From contig JAPOYI010000086.1 of assembly GCA_026706665.1 (NCBI GenBank), positions 1-58,860 of the forward strand: a stretch of 58,860 nucleotides of DNA, read 5' to 3'. Both the position numbers and the translations under genes were made by a program. Under the pieces are notes generated by a model. The model was given only the letters and a program-made list of their open reading frames with translations, did no database searches and had not been told where the DNA came from. This document shows positions 28,210 to 36,854 of the stretch, piece after piece; positions within the stretch are counted from its first letter, which is position 1; each line of letters opens with the position of its first letter. Source of the DNA: Gammaproteobacteria bacterium. GTDB lineage: Bacteria > Pseudomonadota > Gammaproteobacteria > Pseudomonadales > Azotimanducaceae.

Positions 28210-29580
28210 ATGCACAACATTCTCTTTCTGATGACCGACCAGCAGCGCTGGGACGCGATGGGTTCCAGCGGCGGCTGGGTGAATACGCCAAACCTGGATC
28301 GTATCGCAGGACAAGGGGTGAGCTTCAGCAGTGCGGTCACGACATCGCCGCTGTGCGTACCGGCGCGGGTGACGCTGGCAACCGGCAGGTACCCGCACAG
28401 CAATGGTGTCTGGGGTCACATCCCCTACTCCGTCCCGGCGGACGCCGATCACTGGATTCGCGAAATCAGGAATCTTGGGTTTAGAACAAGCCTGTTCGGC
28501 AAAACGCATCTGCATCCGCACGGCCGCTCGGACCTCCGGGACAAGGAGAATCTCCTGCACGCCCTGGGCCTGGACGATGTGGACGAGATCGGCGGTCCTC
28601 GCGCCTCCACGACCGCGATGAGCCATATGACCGCGATCTGGGAGAAGAAGGGTCTGCTCGAAGCGTACCGCGAGGACTTCCGGGAGCGGGCTGCCAACAA
28701 GCCACACGTGGTTCGTCCCTCGGTTCTGCCGCTCGCGGACTATTACGACGTCTACGTCGGTCAGCAGGCCCAAGCGTACCTGTCATCCTACGACAGGGAC
28801 GAGCCCTGGTTCTGCTGGGTCAGTTGGGGCGGCCCGCACCAGCCCTGGGACACGCCTGAACCCTATGCGAGCATGTACGATCCCGAGTCCATGCCGCAGC
28901 CTGCGAAGCACCAACGTGACCCGCCGCGGCCGAAGGGATGGATTGACCGCATGTTCGAGCAGAGACGGACCTTTCCGGCCTTCGAGGCCGGCGAAGTGGG
29001 CGCGATGCGGGCCGACTACGCCGGCAGCGTTTCCCTGATCGACGACCAGATCGGCGAGATCCTCGCCGTCATCGAAGAACGCGGAGAAATGGACTCCACG
29101 GTCATCGCCTTCACCTCGGATCACGGGGAGATGAATGGCGACCATGGTCTCATCGCCAAGAGCAACTTCTATGACGGCGCGGTCCGGGTGCCGCTGATCG
29201 TCAGGACGCCCGGCAGCCAGTATTCGGGGGTCGTGAACGACAGTCCGGCGGAAACCGTCGACCTGGGACCGACGCTGGTGGAACTCGCCGGCGGCGAACT
29301 GGGGTATCGGCAGTTCGGGATATCCCTGGCCGGCGCGCTTGACGGCAGCCGGCATCGTGAGGACGCCCTCTCCGAGATCGAGGGCGAGTTCATGCTGATG
29401 AACGACGAATGGAAGATCGCGCTCAACGGAGAAGGCGAGACCTACATGCTATTCGACCGCAGGAATGACCCCGGCGAAGAACACAATCTCGCCGGCTTGA
29501 GTGAGTACCGGAGCGTCGCGGATGCAATGCGGCTCAGGATTCTGGAGCGCATTGCCCAGAGTCAGGTATACAAGAGTTAG
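28210..29580 (+). CDS. Type I sulfatase (formylglycine-dependent)
   Basis: A 456-residue sulfatase beginning directly with the first strand: NILFLMTDQQRWD gives the first metal ligands (D10 region). The formylglycine motif is C49-V-P-A-R53 followed by VTLATGR, and the second metal motif is FTSDHGEMNGDHG with KSNFYDGAVRVPLI after it. No signal peptide, so probably cytoplasmic. It resembles choline-sulfatase/arylsulfatase-like members more than the two upstream sulfatases, which are of different subtypes, implying distinct sulfate esters. It lies between two aldo/keto reductases in the same orientation with short gaps (27 and 51 bp) and likely belongs to one operon. Substrate unknown. Confidence 0.94.
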   Translation: MHNILFLMTDQQRWDAMGSSGGWVNTPNLDRIAGQGVSFSSAVTTSPLCVPARVTLATGRYPHSNGVWGHIPYSVPADADHWIREIRNLGFRTSLFGKTHLHPHGRSDLRDKENLLHALGLDDVDEIGGPRASTTAMSHMTAIWEKKGLLEAYREDFRERAANKPHVVRPSVLPLADYYDVYVGQQAQAYLSSYDRDEPWFCWVSWGGPHQPWDTPEPYASMYDPESMPQPAKHQRDPPRPKGWIDRMFEQRRTFPAFEAGEVGAMRADYAGSVSLIDDQIGEILAVIEERGEMDSTVIAFTSDHGEMNGDHGLIAKSNFYDGAVRVPLIVRTPGSQYSGVVNDSPAETVDLGPTLVELAGGELGYRQFGISLAGALDGSRHREDALSEIEGEFMLMNDEWKIALNGEGETYMLFDRRNDPGEEHNLAGLSEYRSVADAMRLRILERIAQSQVYKS

Positions 29581-29631
29581 CTTCTACCCGCCGACGACCC
29601 ACGACCTCCCACCAGATTCCAGCCATCGCAA

Positions 29632-30570
29632 ATGAAAACCACCACCATCAAGAATACGGACCTTCACGTCAGCATGTTCTGCCTCGGCGGCCAGAGCTTC
29701 GGTTCCCGCGACGACAAGACCGTCTCCTATGCCATGCTGGACCAGTTTGTCGAGGGTGGCGGCAACTTTCTTGATACCGCCAACAATTACGCCATCTGGA
29801 ATGGGGAAGGCGGCGAAAGCGAAGCCATGCTGGGCAACTGGATGACCGATCGCGGCAATCGGGACCGGATGGTCCTTGCAACCAAGATGGGCGGGCGCGC
29901 AAAGGACGCCCCCATGTCATCGAAACCGGAGCACATTCGCCGCGAGTGCGAGGGCAGCCTCAAGCGGCTGCGAACCGATCGCATCGATCTGTACTACTTC
30001 CATTGCGACGACCGTTCCGTGCCGCTCGGGGATCAGCTCGGCGCCATGGACGAGCTCGTCCGGGAAGGGAAGGTGCGTCACGTCGGTGCCAGCAACTTCC
30101 GCGCCTGGCGGCTGGCGGAAGCCGCCGGGGTGAGCGCGGCCAACAACATCACTGCATTCTGCTGCGTGCAGCAGCGCTATACGTACCTGCGGCCGCGGGT
30201 GGATGCGGATTTTGGATTCCAGAAATCCACCAACGACGACTTGCTCGAATACTGCAGAGAGCGGGATCTTCAATTGATCGCTTACTCGCCTCTATTGGGT
30301 GGCGCGTACATTCGGGAAGACCGCGACATCCAGCGGCAATACCGGCATCGCGATTCGGATATCCGCAAGGCAACGCTGTTTCAGATCGCCGACGAGATCG
30401 GCGCCACACCCAACCAGGTGATCCTCGCCTGGCTTACCGGGCGCGGCGTCATTCCAATATCGGGCGCCAGCAAGGCGCACCAGCTTAGCGAGAGCCTGAT
30501 CGGTTTCGAGCTGACCCTGTCCGACGGGATTCTCGACCGCCTGGACGCGGCGGGGGCGGATAACGAGTAA
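29632..30570 (+). CDS. Aldo/keto reductase
   Basis: A 312-residue NADP(H)-dependent aldo/keto reductase of the YajO/Tas-like subgroup. Tetrad positions: Asp and Tyr in FLDTANNYAIW, Lys in VLATKMGGR, His in LYYFHCDDR. The barrel ends with GVIPISGASKAHQL for the cofactor phosphate. It sits 51 bp after the sulfatase and 51 bp before the third dioxygenase paralog. It is less than half identical by eye to the reductase at 27139, so the two probably act on different steps rather than being a recent duplication. Cytoplasmic. Substrate unknown. Confidence 0.92.
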   Translation: MKTTTIKNTDLHVSMFCLGGQSFGSRDDKTVSYAMLDQFVEGGGNFLDTANNYAIWNGEGGESEAMLGNWMTDRGNRDRMVLATKMGGRAKDAPMSSKPEHIRRECEGSLKRLRTDRIDLYYFHCDDRSVPLGDQLGAMDELVREGKVRHVGASNFRAWRLAEAAGVSAANNITAFCCVQQRYTYLRPRVDADFGFQKSTNDDLLEYCRERDLQLIAYSPLLGGAYIREDRDIQRQYRHRDSDIRKATLFQIADEIGATPNQVILAWLTGRGVIPISGASKAHQLSESLIGFELTLSDGILDRLDAAGADNE

Positions 30571-30621
30571 CGCAAAGAGCAGAATGCCGGGAGCCAGTTC
30601 GATTTGAGGGAGAGAACAACC

Positions 30622-31470
30622 ATGCCAGTCGCTCAGTTGCAACAGGATGGCCTGGCTGGCCCATTCGAACTGGCAGACAAGTCGGGACTCGACGCGGTCT
30701 GCGAGGTGGCCTTGGAACTGAAGGCGCTGCAGCGCCAGCAGAACCGTTTGGCCAGACTGGCAGGGCAACCGGATCAACAGCGCTGGACCACGTTGATCAA
30801 CCGGCACATGGCGTTCGACGCGATGGGCGAACTCTTCCGGGACGCCAACCTGCAGTCCGTGGTGGCCGAGTGTTTCGGCACCGATCTACTGCTCTGGCAG
30901 ACGACATTTTTCCTCAAATATGAAGGTGTTGGAGAGAACAAGTGGCACCATGACCGCCAGTTCGAGAACGGCAGCGACCCGATCAACATCTATGACACCG
31001 GCAATCACTTCTCCTTCGTCATCGCGTTGACCGACCTGGGGATGGACCAGGGCAGACTCGAGTACGTGAGGGGATCGCATCTGCCGATCGATGGCTTCGA
31101 TCGCGACATGCCCCGCATATCGGGTGAACTGCCCGAGGTGGTGCACGACAGGATCACCCCGCTGGCATTCAGGCGAGGCCAGTTCGCGGTGTTTCATTCT
31201 TCGTTGCTACATCGCAGCCTGGCCTACGGACACAGGGAGGAGGACTGGCGCCCCGGTTTCTTCGGCGCACAGGCGCCCGAGACCTGGCCGATGACGGACG
31301 GGAGGATCTCATTGGCCGCAAGGCTTGCAAGGAAGGGAACGGAAATCCCCGAACGGTCCGGTTCGAATCCGGCCGGCGCGACCCGGGCCATCGCGGAACC
31401 CGTCCCCTATTACGACGACATCCCGGAGCAGGTCCAATCCGACAGGTCGGTGGTAATGCCGTTCAACTAG
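30622..31470 (+). CDS. PhyH-type dioxygenase, paralog C of a three-member set
   Basis: 282 residues from ATG 30622, chosen over the in-frame TTG at 30604 because GGGAGA lies just upstream. It is nearly collinear with the protein at 21571: LAGPFELADKSG, LINRHMAF, WHHDRQFENGSDP (His-x-Asp), VRGSHLPIDGFDRDMP, distal His in LLHRSLAYGHREEDW and the C-terminal SVVMPFN. This high similarity indicates duplication within the cluster, with the two copies placed after a sulfatase and after a reductase respectively. Cofactors Fe(II) and 2-oxoglutarate are inferred from the motifs; substrate unknown. Confidence 0.93.
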   Translation: MPVAQLQQDGLAGPFELADKSGLDAVCEVALELKALQRQQNRLARLAGQPDQQRWTTLINRHMAFDAMGELFRDANLQSVVAECFGTDLLLWQTTFFLKYEGVGENKWHHDRQFENGSDPINIYDTGNHFSFVIALTDLGMDQGRLEYVRGSHLPIDGFDRDMPRISGELPEVVHDRITPLAFRRGQFAVFHSSLLHRSLAYGHREEDWRPGFFGAQAPETWPMTDGRISLAARLARKGTEIPERSGSNPAGATRAIAEPVPYYDDIPEQVQSDRSVVMPFN

Positions 31471-31535
31471 ACTGCCCCTGCGCCGGATTCACCGAGTAGA
31501 CTTGCAGAACACGACACCACGGAGGTGACGACTCC

Positions 31536-32039
31536 ATGATCACGCGCCGAACCATTCTCGCCGGCATCTCGCTGGCACCCGCTGTTCCGTTGCTGACCCG
31601 CGCCGCCTGGGCCGGGGAGGTGGCAACCGCCGAAGACAAGCTCGAAACGTCCGGGCTTGTGTACCTCACGCCGATCAAGAGCAATGGCGATGAAAGCCAG
31701 TGCAAGGCCGAAATCTGGTTCGCCCACGAGGCCGGCAACGTCTATGTCGTCACGCCGCCGGACGCGTGGCGCGCCCAGGCCGTGCGCCAGGGGCTCAACA
31801 GGGCTCGAATCTGGGTGGGTGACTTCGGCAACTGGACCCGTTCCAACGGCGCCTTCCGCGACGCGCCCGAGTTCATGGCGACATCGTCCATCGAGACGGA
31901 CGACGCCGTGCATGCCCGCATCCTCGAGGCAATGGGCGGCAAGTACGCGGAATCCGGATGGAGCAGGTGGGGACCCCGTTTCCGGGAAGGCCTGGTCGAC
32001 GGTTCGCGCGTGATGATCCGCTACGCGCTCGACACCTGA
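31536..32039 (+). CDS. Tat-exported PNPOx-like (split-barrel) protein
   Basis: A 167-residue protein. The N-terminus MITRRTILAG with a following hydrophobic stretch and AWAG cleavage region is a twin-arginine signal, so the protein is likely exported folded, perhaps with a bound flavin or other cofactor. The mature part has alternating strands (LVYLTPIKSN, KAEIWFAHEAGNVYVVT, RARIWVGDFG) compatible with the pyridoxamine-phosphate-oxidase-like split beta-barrel used by flavin- and F420-binding proteins. GGAGG lies upstream of the ATG. It is the last rightward gene of the cluster and converges with the dioxygenase at 32075. The fold assignment is by pattern and moderately sure; the reaction is unknown. 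Confidence 0.72.
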   Translation: MITRRTILAGISLAPAVPLLTRAAWAGEVATAEDKLETSGLVYLTPIKSNGDESQCKAEIWFAHEAGNVYVVTPPDAWRAQAVRQGLNRARIWVGDFGNWTRSNGAFRDAPEFMATSSIETDDAVHARILEAMGGKYAESGWSRWGPRFREGLVDGSRVMIRYALDT

Positions 32040-32074
32040 CGAGGGCACCGACCGTCCGCGGCACTTAGCCGGCT

Positions 32075-33052
32075 TCAGTATTCGCCGCGTGGCATTGTGC
32101 GGCGCACGTCCGGATCGAACCCGGACGCGACCCACTCGCACTGGGCGGTGTTCCAGTGGGAAAAGAACAGGCGTTTTCGCGGATCCGGATGCAGGGCCAG
32201 GCGTTCCGGAAACAGGTTCCAGTCGGTCAGGACCGGCGCGGGCGGACGCACGTATTCGCGGACACCCGGCCGCGAACTCCTGAGCCATCCCCCGCGCGCA
32301 TAGTACTGGTGCCACGTGCGGCGGCGCTTCCTGCCGTCACCGTCGAGGCGAGTGTGGAAGATGGCGGTGTCGTACAGCACGCAGGTTCCGGCCGGACCGT
32401 ACACGGGCACCTCATGGTAGTCGGTGCCGAGTCCCTCGAACGCATCTCGAAGTGTTGCGTAGCGGTTGCTCTTCGGGACGACGCAGAACGCCGGCGTGGT
32501 CTCGTCCACGTCGGTCAGGTAGTGGATCGCGCATAACCAGTCACAGGGGTTGTAGGGCTCCCGATCGAAGCGGTCGGGAGCGACCCTGTCGTGATGGAAG
32601 TTCATGGCGCCCTGGCCCGATTCGGCGGGCGCTTCGCGAAAGTTGAACTCGCTGAAACGGACCCGGTCCTCTCCGCCCAGGATTTGCGCGACAACCCGAT
32701 ACGAACTCCGGTGCTGGGTATAGGGATCGAGTTCCGGATAGTCCAGCAGCGGCTGGGAAAACATGATGCCGGCGTTCCTGTGGAAGAACTTCCTGTCGCC
32801 GGAGAGGCCCCAGGCATCGGGCCGCTCGCGTTGCGTGCGGTCATAGAACTCGTTCAGGTGCGCGATCTCCGCCGGGCTCAGGCAACCATCCAGCACGGCA
32901 AACCCGTATTCCCCGAAGAAGGCGAGCGCCGAGTCCTGCTGCTCCTCCGGATCAAAATGCTCTGCCAGCGAAGCGTTGATCCGACCGAAACCCTGGCTGG
33001 CCGCCTCCGGGTCTCCGCTCGTGTTCTGTTCCCTTGTGACCCTGAGTGCCAT
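32075..33052 (-). CDS. PhyH-type dioxygenase
   Basis: A 325-residue PhyH-superfamily dioxygenase of a different subgroup from the others in the window. Iron ligands: His-x-Asp in NFHHDRVAP and distal His in AIFHTRLDG, with RTWHQYYARGG supplying the 2-oxoglutarate Arg region. An N-terminal ~40-residue extension precedes the conserved FGEYGFAVLDGCLS. The start is ATG 33052; GTG 33055 directly before it is possible. The gene is leftward, converges with the PNPOx-like gene, and is divergent from the DUF4143 fusion gene across 111 bp. It closes the metabolic part of the cluster. Substrate unknown. Confidence 0.9.
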   Translation of the reverse strand: MALRVTREQNTSGDPEAASQGFGRINASLAEHFDPEEQQDSALAFFGEYGFAVLDGCLSPAEIAHLNEFYDRTQRERPDAWGLSGDRKFFHRNAGIMFSQPLLDYPELDPYTQHRSSYRVVAQILGGEDRVRFSEFNFREAPAESGQGAMNFHHDRVAPDRFDREPYNPCDWLCAIHYLTDVDETTPAFCVVPKSNRYATLRDAFEGLGTDYHEVPVYGPAGTCVLYDTAIFHTRLDGDGRKRRRTWHQYYARGGWLRSSRPGVREYVRPPAPVLTDWNLFPERLALHPDPRKRLFFSHWNTAQCEWVASGFDPDVRRTMPRGEY

Positions 33053-33124
33053 CACCCTATTGCTTGCCTATTGCTTGCCTTGGATCGCTGAATGAAGGCC
33101 AGATTGCACCTAAAATATCTCCTT

Positions 33125-33160
33125 GTTACAGTACTGAGTTAATTTGCTCAATAAAGTAAC
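33125..33160. promoter_or_regulatory. Nested dyad symmetry over the promoter of the DUF4143-fusion gene
   Basis: GTTAC (33125-33129) mirrors GTAAC (33156-33160), and TGAG (33135-33138) mirrors CTCA (33147-33150) about the same centre (33142.5), with a T-A step matched between them. The 36-bp imperfect palindrome ends 3 bp before the start codon at 33164 in strongly AT-rich DNA. It overlaps any plausible ribosome-binding position, so it may be both operator and promoter. No regulator gene adjoins; autoregulation is possible. Confidence 0.4.
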
Positions 33161-33163
33161 TAT

Positions 33164-35710
33164 ATGAGTTTCGAGCGCGCACAGGTCTTGACGCTCCTCG
33201 ACCGGCTCAATGAAGCGCCGCAACGGCTGATATTCGTCACGGGTCCCCGGCAGACGGGCAAAACCACCGTTGTTGACCAATCCCTCGAACGTCTACCCCG
33301 TCCCAGTCTATACCTGCCGGTCGATGAACCGGAGTCAATGGCCCTCCCCCGACTTCGGAAGGTGGTTGGTGATGAGACCCCGAGCCTCGCCGAGGCTACG
33401 TATTCCGGCGAACGCGATTCCCGCTGGGTCGTACAGGCCTGGGAACGTGCGCGGATACACGCCGCCCGATCGAAGCAGGGATTCGTCCTCGTATTCGACG
33501 AAATCCAGAAGATTCCAAACTGGTCGGAGACTGTAAAAGGCCTATGGGATGCCGACCGCCGGGAACAGAGGGACCTGCACGTCGTGTTGCTCGGTTCCAG
33601 CCCCCTGCTGATGCAGAAAGGCATTACCGAGAGCCTGGCTGGCCGCTTCGAAGCCATCAGGCTCGCACACTGGTCCTTTCAGGAAATGGCAGCGGCATTC
33701 GGCTTCGACTTCCCGCAGTACATCTACTTTGGCGGCTACCCGGGCGCTGCCCCGCTCATTCACGAAGAGCCCCGCTGGCGCGACTACGTCGCAAGCGCGC
33801 TGGTGGAACCGAATATCGAGCGCGACATCGTGGCCATGGACCGAATCGACAAGCCCGCGCTGCTCAAGCGGCTCTTCGAACTGAGCGCCGAGTTCTCCGG
33901 CGAGATCCTTGCCTACAGCAAGATGGTCGGCCAACTCGACGACGCAGGCAACACCACGACTCTGGCGCGCTACCTGCAATTGCTGGAAGGGGCTGGCCTG
34001 GTGGCAGGACTCCTGAAATACGAAGGTCTCGCGCGACGGCAGCGGTCGTCAAGCCCGAAGCTGAATGTACTGAACACGGCCTTGATGGCTGTGCATTCGG
34101 GATACACGTTCAGCGAAGCGCAGGCGGACCGAACCTTCTGGGGAAGACTGGTGGAGAGCGCCGTCGGCGCACACCTGTACAACACCGGCATGCCCGAAGT
34201 CCGTCTCTACTACTGGCGCCGCGGGAACCACGAAGTGGATTTCGTCCTGGAGCGCGGGCGACGACTCGTGTCCATGGAAGTGAAGAGCAACGGACGCGGA
34301 ATCAACCTCGGTGGCCGCAAGGAGTTCGCGAAGAGTTTCAATCCCGAACGGTCGCTGCTCGTCGGCCGCGACGGCATTTCCATCGAAGAGTTCATGTCGG
34401 TTCCGGCAAGCCACTGGTTCGAGCAGGCAGGCGCCGGCAGCGCCACGATCACGAACTTCCGCAAGGAACGGGCAAGAGACCACTTGCAGGTTCGAGAACA
34501 ACACGCGGCCACGATCGGAGAACCGGCCCCAGAGTACGATGCCAGGGAACGGCAACCGCGAGAAGCCTGGCACAAACGAGTTACGTCCCAGGCGCCCTCA
34601 CTGCGGGAAAACCGGGCTCCGCCTGCGCTTCTTCATCACCTGGCCACCGCGTATTTCGGCGACTACATCGACGCTGAGGGCGACACGCCAAGGAGCCGAC
34701 TACTAAGCCTGCTCGAAGGCGACGATCAACTCGTCGACACGGTCATTGCGGCCTTTCGCTCAACAACCGTTCGCAGCGATCTACCCGACGAATCAGAAAT
34801 TGCCCGGCTAGCGGCAGCGAGCGAGGTGCATTACCTGAACTACCCGTTCATGGCAGGTTTGGAAGAACTCGATGCCGCGGAACTCGACGAACGCCAGTTA
34901 CGTCTTGCCATCACCATCCATTTCAACCGGCTGCGGCAGGTGGGGAGGATCCAGTGGTACTCGTCAATCGTGTCGCATCGACCCGGATTGGTCGCGGACG
35001 TCCTCGTCCGAACAGTTCGGCAGAGCTGGACTCGGAAAAGTGTTGATCACGCGACACTGTTCGAACTTGCTGATGACCAACATGCCGCCGTGGCCGCATT
35101 GGCAGTACCACGGTTGCTTCGCTCATTCCCGCCACGCGCCACCGCAAGACAACTTCCCGCACTGAGACACGTGCTCCGGGCGGCGATTCGGCATTGTCCC
35201 CAAAAGGAACTTGTTCAAATCATCGACCGAAAACTGGCAATTCGGAGCCTGAACGTGGCACAGCGAATCTACTGGTGCTGCACCGGATTGCTGGTGGAGC
35301 CGGCGGCGTTCACCGTCCGACTGCGGAAAGAGATCGCCGGAGGAGGCGAGAGACGAGTCCGTCACGTCGCCTCCTACCTTGTCGCCGACGATAGGGCCTT
35401 GTGGATCAGCGAATTGAATGTGCCCGCACTTGATCTGCTGATTCAAACCCTGGGGCGTTCGTACAGGCCCTCAAGCCGCATGACCGGATCTGGCGCATCC
35501 ATTGTCTCCGGGAACATGGAAGCCGCCGAACTGGTGGAACATCTCATAGGGAGGCTCTCGATGATTGCGTCTACCGAGGCATCGAAAGCGCTGGAAAGCC
35601 TCGCCACAACCGATTCCATGCGTCCTTGGCAAGCGAGGCTCCGGAACGCGAAAGCCAGGCAGCGAGAGATTCGCCGACAGGTGCCAGGAGTGTGTCAGAG
35701 CATCGCCTAA
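33164..35710 (+). CDS. DUF4143-type AAA ATPase fused to a helical (NACHT-protein-like) C-terminal module
   Basis: 848 residues. Residues 1-~415 are a complete DUF4143-family ATPase: Walker A TGPRQTGKTT, Walker B LVFDEIQK, the sensor-like LLGSSPLLM, then the DUF4143 domain with YYWRRGNHEVDFVLERG and SMEVKSNG, a PD-(D/E)XK-like strand pair. Such proteins normally stop near residue 400. Here a further ~430 residues follow: charged linker (~420-490), then helical repeats including HYLNYPFMAGLEELD, LVADVLVRTVRQSW, SLNVAQRIYW and RVRHVASYL. From memory this part resembles the C-terminal module of large NACHT-type NTPases linked to defence; I could not check this. No Shine-Dalgarno is visible before the ATG. 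It converges on the FGE gene. Role unknown, possibly defence. Confidence 0.82.
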   Translation: MSFERAQVLTLLDRLNEAPQRLIFVTGPRQTGKTTVVDQSLERLPRPSLYLPVDEPESMALPRLRKVVGDETPSLAEATYSGERDSRWVVQAWERARIHAARSKQGFVLVFDEIQKIPNWSETVKGLWDADRREQRDLHVVLLGSSPLLMQKGITESLAGRFEAIRLAHWSFQEMAAAFGFDFPQYIYFGGYPGAAPLIHEEPRWRDYVASALVEPNIERDIVAMDRIDKPALLKRLFELSAEFSGEILAYSKMVGQLDDAGNTTTLARYLQLLEGAGLVAGLLKYEGLARRQRSSSPKLNVLNTALMAVHSGYTFSEAQADRTFWGRLVESAVGAHLYNTGMPEVRLYYWRRGNHEVDFVLERGRRLVSMEVKSNGRGINLGGRKEFAKSFNPERSLLVGRDGISIEEFMSVPASHWFEQAGAGSATITNFRKERARDHLQVREQHAATIGEPAPEYDARERQPREAWHKRVTSQAPSLRENRAPPALLHHLATAYFGDYIDAEGDTPRSRLLSLLEGDDQLVDTVIAAFRSTTVRSDLPDESEIARLAAASEVHYLNYPFMAGLEELDAAELDERQLRLAITIHFNRLRQVGRIQWYSSIVSHRPGLVADVLVRTVRQSWTRKSVDHATLFELADDQHAAVAALAVPRLLRSFPPRATARQLPALRHVLRAAIRHCPQKELVQIIDRKLAIRSLNVAQRIYWCCTGLLVEPAAFTVRLRKEIAGGGERRVRHVASYLVADDRALWISELNVPALDLLIQTLGRSYRPSSRMTGSGASIVSGNMEAAELVEHLIGRLSMIASTEASKALESLATTDSMRPWQARLRNAKARQREIRRQVPGVCQSIA

Positions 35711-35741
35711 TGGGCTGGACAACCGCATCGAGCACCATCAG

Positions 35742-36719
35742 TCAGCCATCACGAACGACGCAGCGAAAGCCGATGTGCGACGTCGCCGTATCGATCATCT
35801 GCGGGATGCGGGCGGCGGGACGATAGCGAAGGCAGTAGCTCGGCGCGCAGAGGTGCGATCCCCCTTTGAGGACCTTGCGCGGAATCCTGATCTCGGGCTG
35901 CGATGGATCGAAGCTTGAGCGTTCTGGCCCGCCGCGTGGATTCGTGACGGTTCGCCCGATGTGGCGTCCGGCGGCTCCCCGACTGACCGACCCGCAGCAG
36001 GGCATGCCGGTCGTTTCCTCGGAGGGCCCGACGACCGACGCCTTTTCGCCATGCGATGCGCTCCACCAGTCCTGCGTCCACTCCCATACGTTGCCCACCA
36101 TGTCGAACAGGCCGTAGTCGTTCGGCGGATAGGTTTCCACGGGGGAAGTACGGGTGTAGCCGTCGCGCTCGGTATTCCGCCAAGGGAAATCACCTTCCCA
36201 GGTATTCGCCATGGCCTTGCCGTCAGGGTAAAAGTCGTTGCCCCAAGGGTACGTTGCCCCGTCCAGGCCGCCTCTTGCCGCATATTCCCACTCCGCTTCC
36301 GTCGGCAACGATTTGCCGAGCCAGTCAGCATAGGCGCTCGCATCTTCGTAGGCGACGTGCACCACCGGATGGTCCGGGGACGCAGCCTGTTCGCGCCAAT
36401 TGGCCCCCCTGACGAATCGCCACCAATTGCCCGGGTTGTCCAAGTCCACGGGCCCCGGGGTCTGGGTGAACACCAGCGACCCAGCCGCAAGATCCGTTTC
36501 GTCGAAACCGGGATAGTCCTCGGCGACCAAGTCCCTCTCCGCCACCGTCACGTATCCCGTTGCTTCGACGAAGCGCGCGAAGTCCTGGTTGGTCACCGGC
36601 GCAGGGTCCATCCAGAAGCCGTCCACCCGGACGGCAAGCACGGGGCGTTCCTCCGGATAGAAACCCTCGCTGCCCAACTGAAGTTCCCCTTCGGGAATCC
36701 AGATCATTTCGTCACTCAC
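35742..36719 (-). CDS. Formylglycine-generating enzyme (sulfatase-maturating, SUMF1/FGE family)
   Basis: A protein of about 325 residues that oxidises the motif cysteine of sulfatases to formylglycine. The FGE-sulfatase domain runs from MIWIPEGELQLGS to the C-terminus with the family blocks PVTNQDFARFVEATGY, LPTEAEWEYAARGG, YPWGN and NVWEWTQDW. The copper-binding redox pair is present as KGGSHLCAPSYC (C291 and C296 in this numbering), which distinguishes true FGEs from the many look-alike proteins lacking both cysteines. The start is uncertain: GTG 36719, ATG 36707 or GTG 36761. It lies 6-18 kb from three Cys-type sulfatases (CSPAR, CAPAR, CVPAR), which are its expected clients, although separated from them by a dioxygenase and a DUF4143 gene. 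Confidence 0.92.
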   Translation of the reverse strand: MSDEMIWIPEGELQLGSEGFYPEERPVLAVRVDGFWMDPAPVTNQDFARFVEATGYVTVAERDLVAEDYPGFDETDLAAGSLVFTQTPGPVDLDNPGNWWRFVRGANWREQAASPDHPVVHVAYEDASAYADWLGKSLPTEAEWEYAARGGLDGATYPWGNDFYPDGKAMANTWEGDFPWRNTERDGYTRTSPVETYPPNDYGLFDMVGNVWEWTQDWWSASHGEKASVVGPSEETTGMPCCGSVSRGAAGRHIGRTVTNPRGGPERSSFDPSQPEIRIPRKVLKGGSHLCAPSYCLRYRPAARIPQMIDTATSHIGFRCVVRDG

Positions 36720-36854
36720 GGGAACCAATGATACGCCGCAACATTTCGGCGACCGGATCACGGACCGTGCCTGACTATCAACGTCAGACCTGCCCCGACA
36801 TCGTCAATGGATGCTCCCCGGATATACTGCGCCACTGAAAAACCGGAGACTCGA

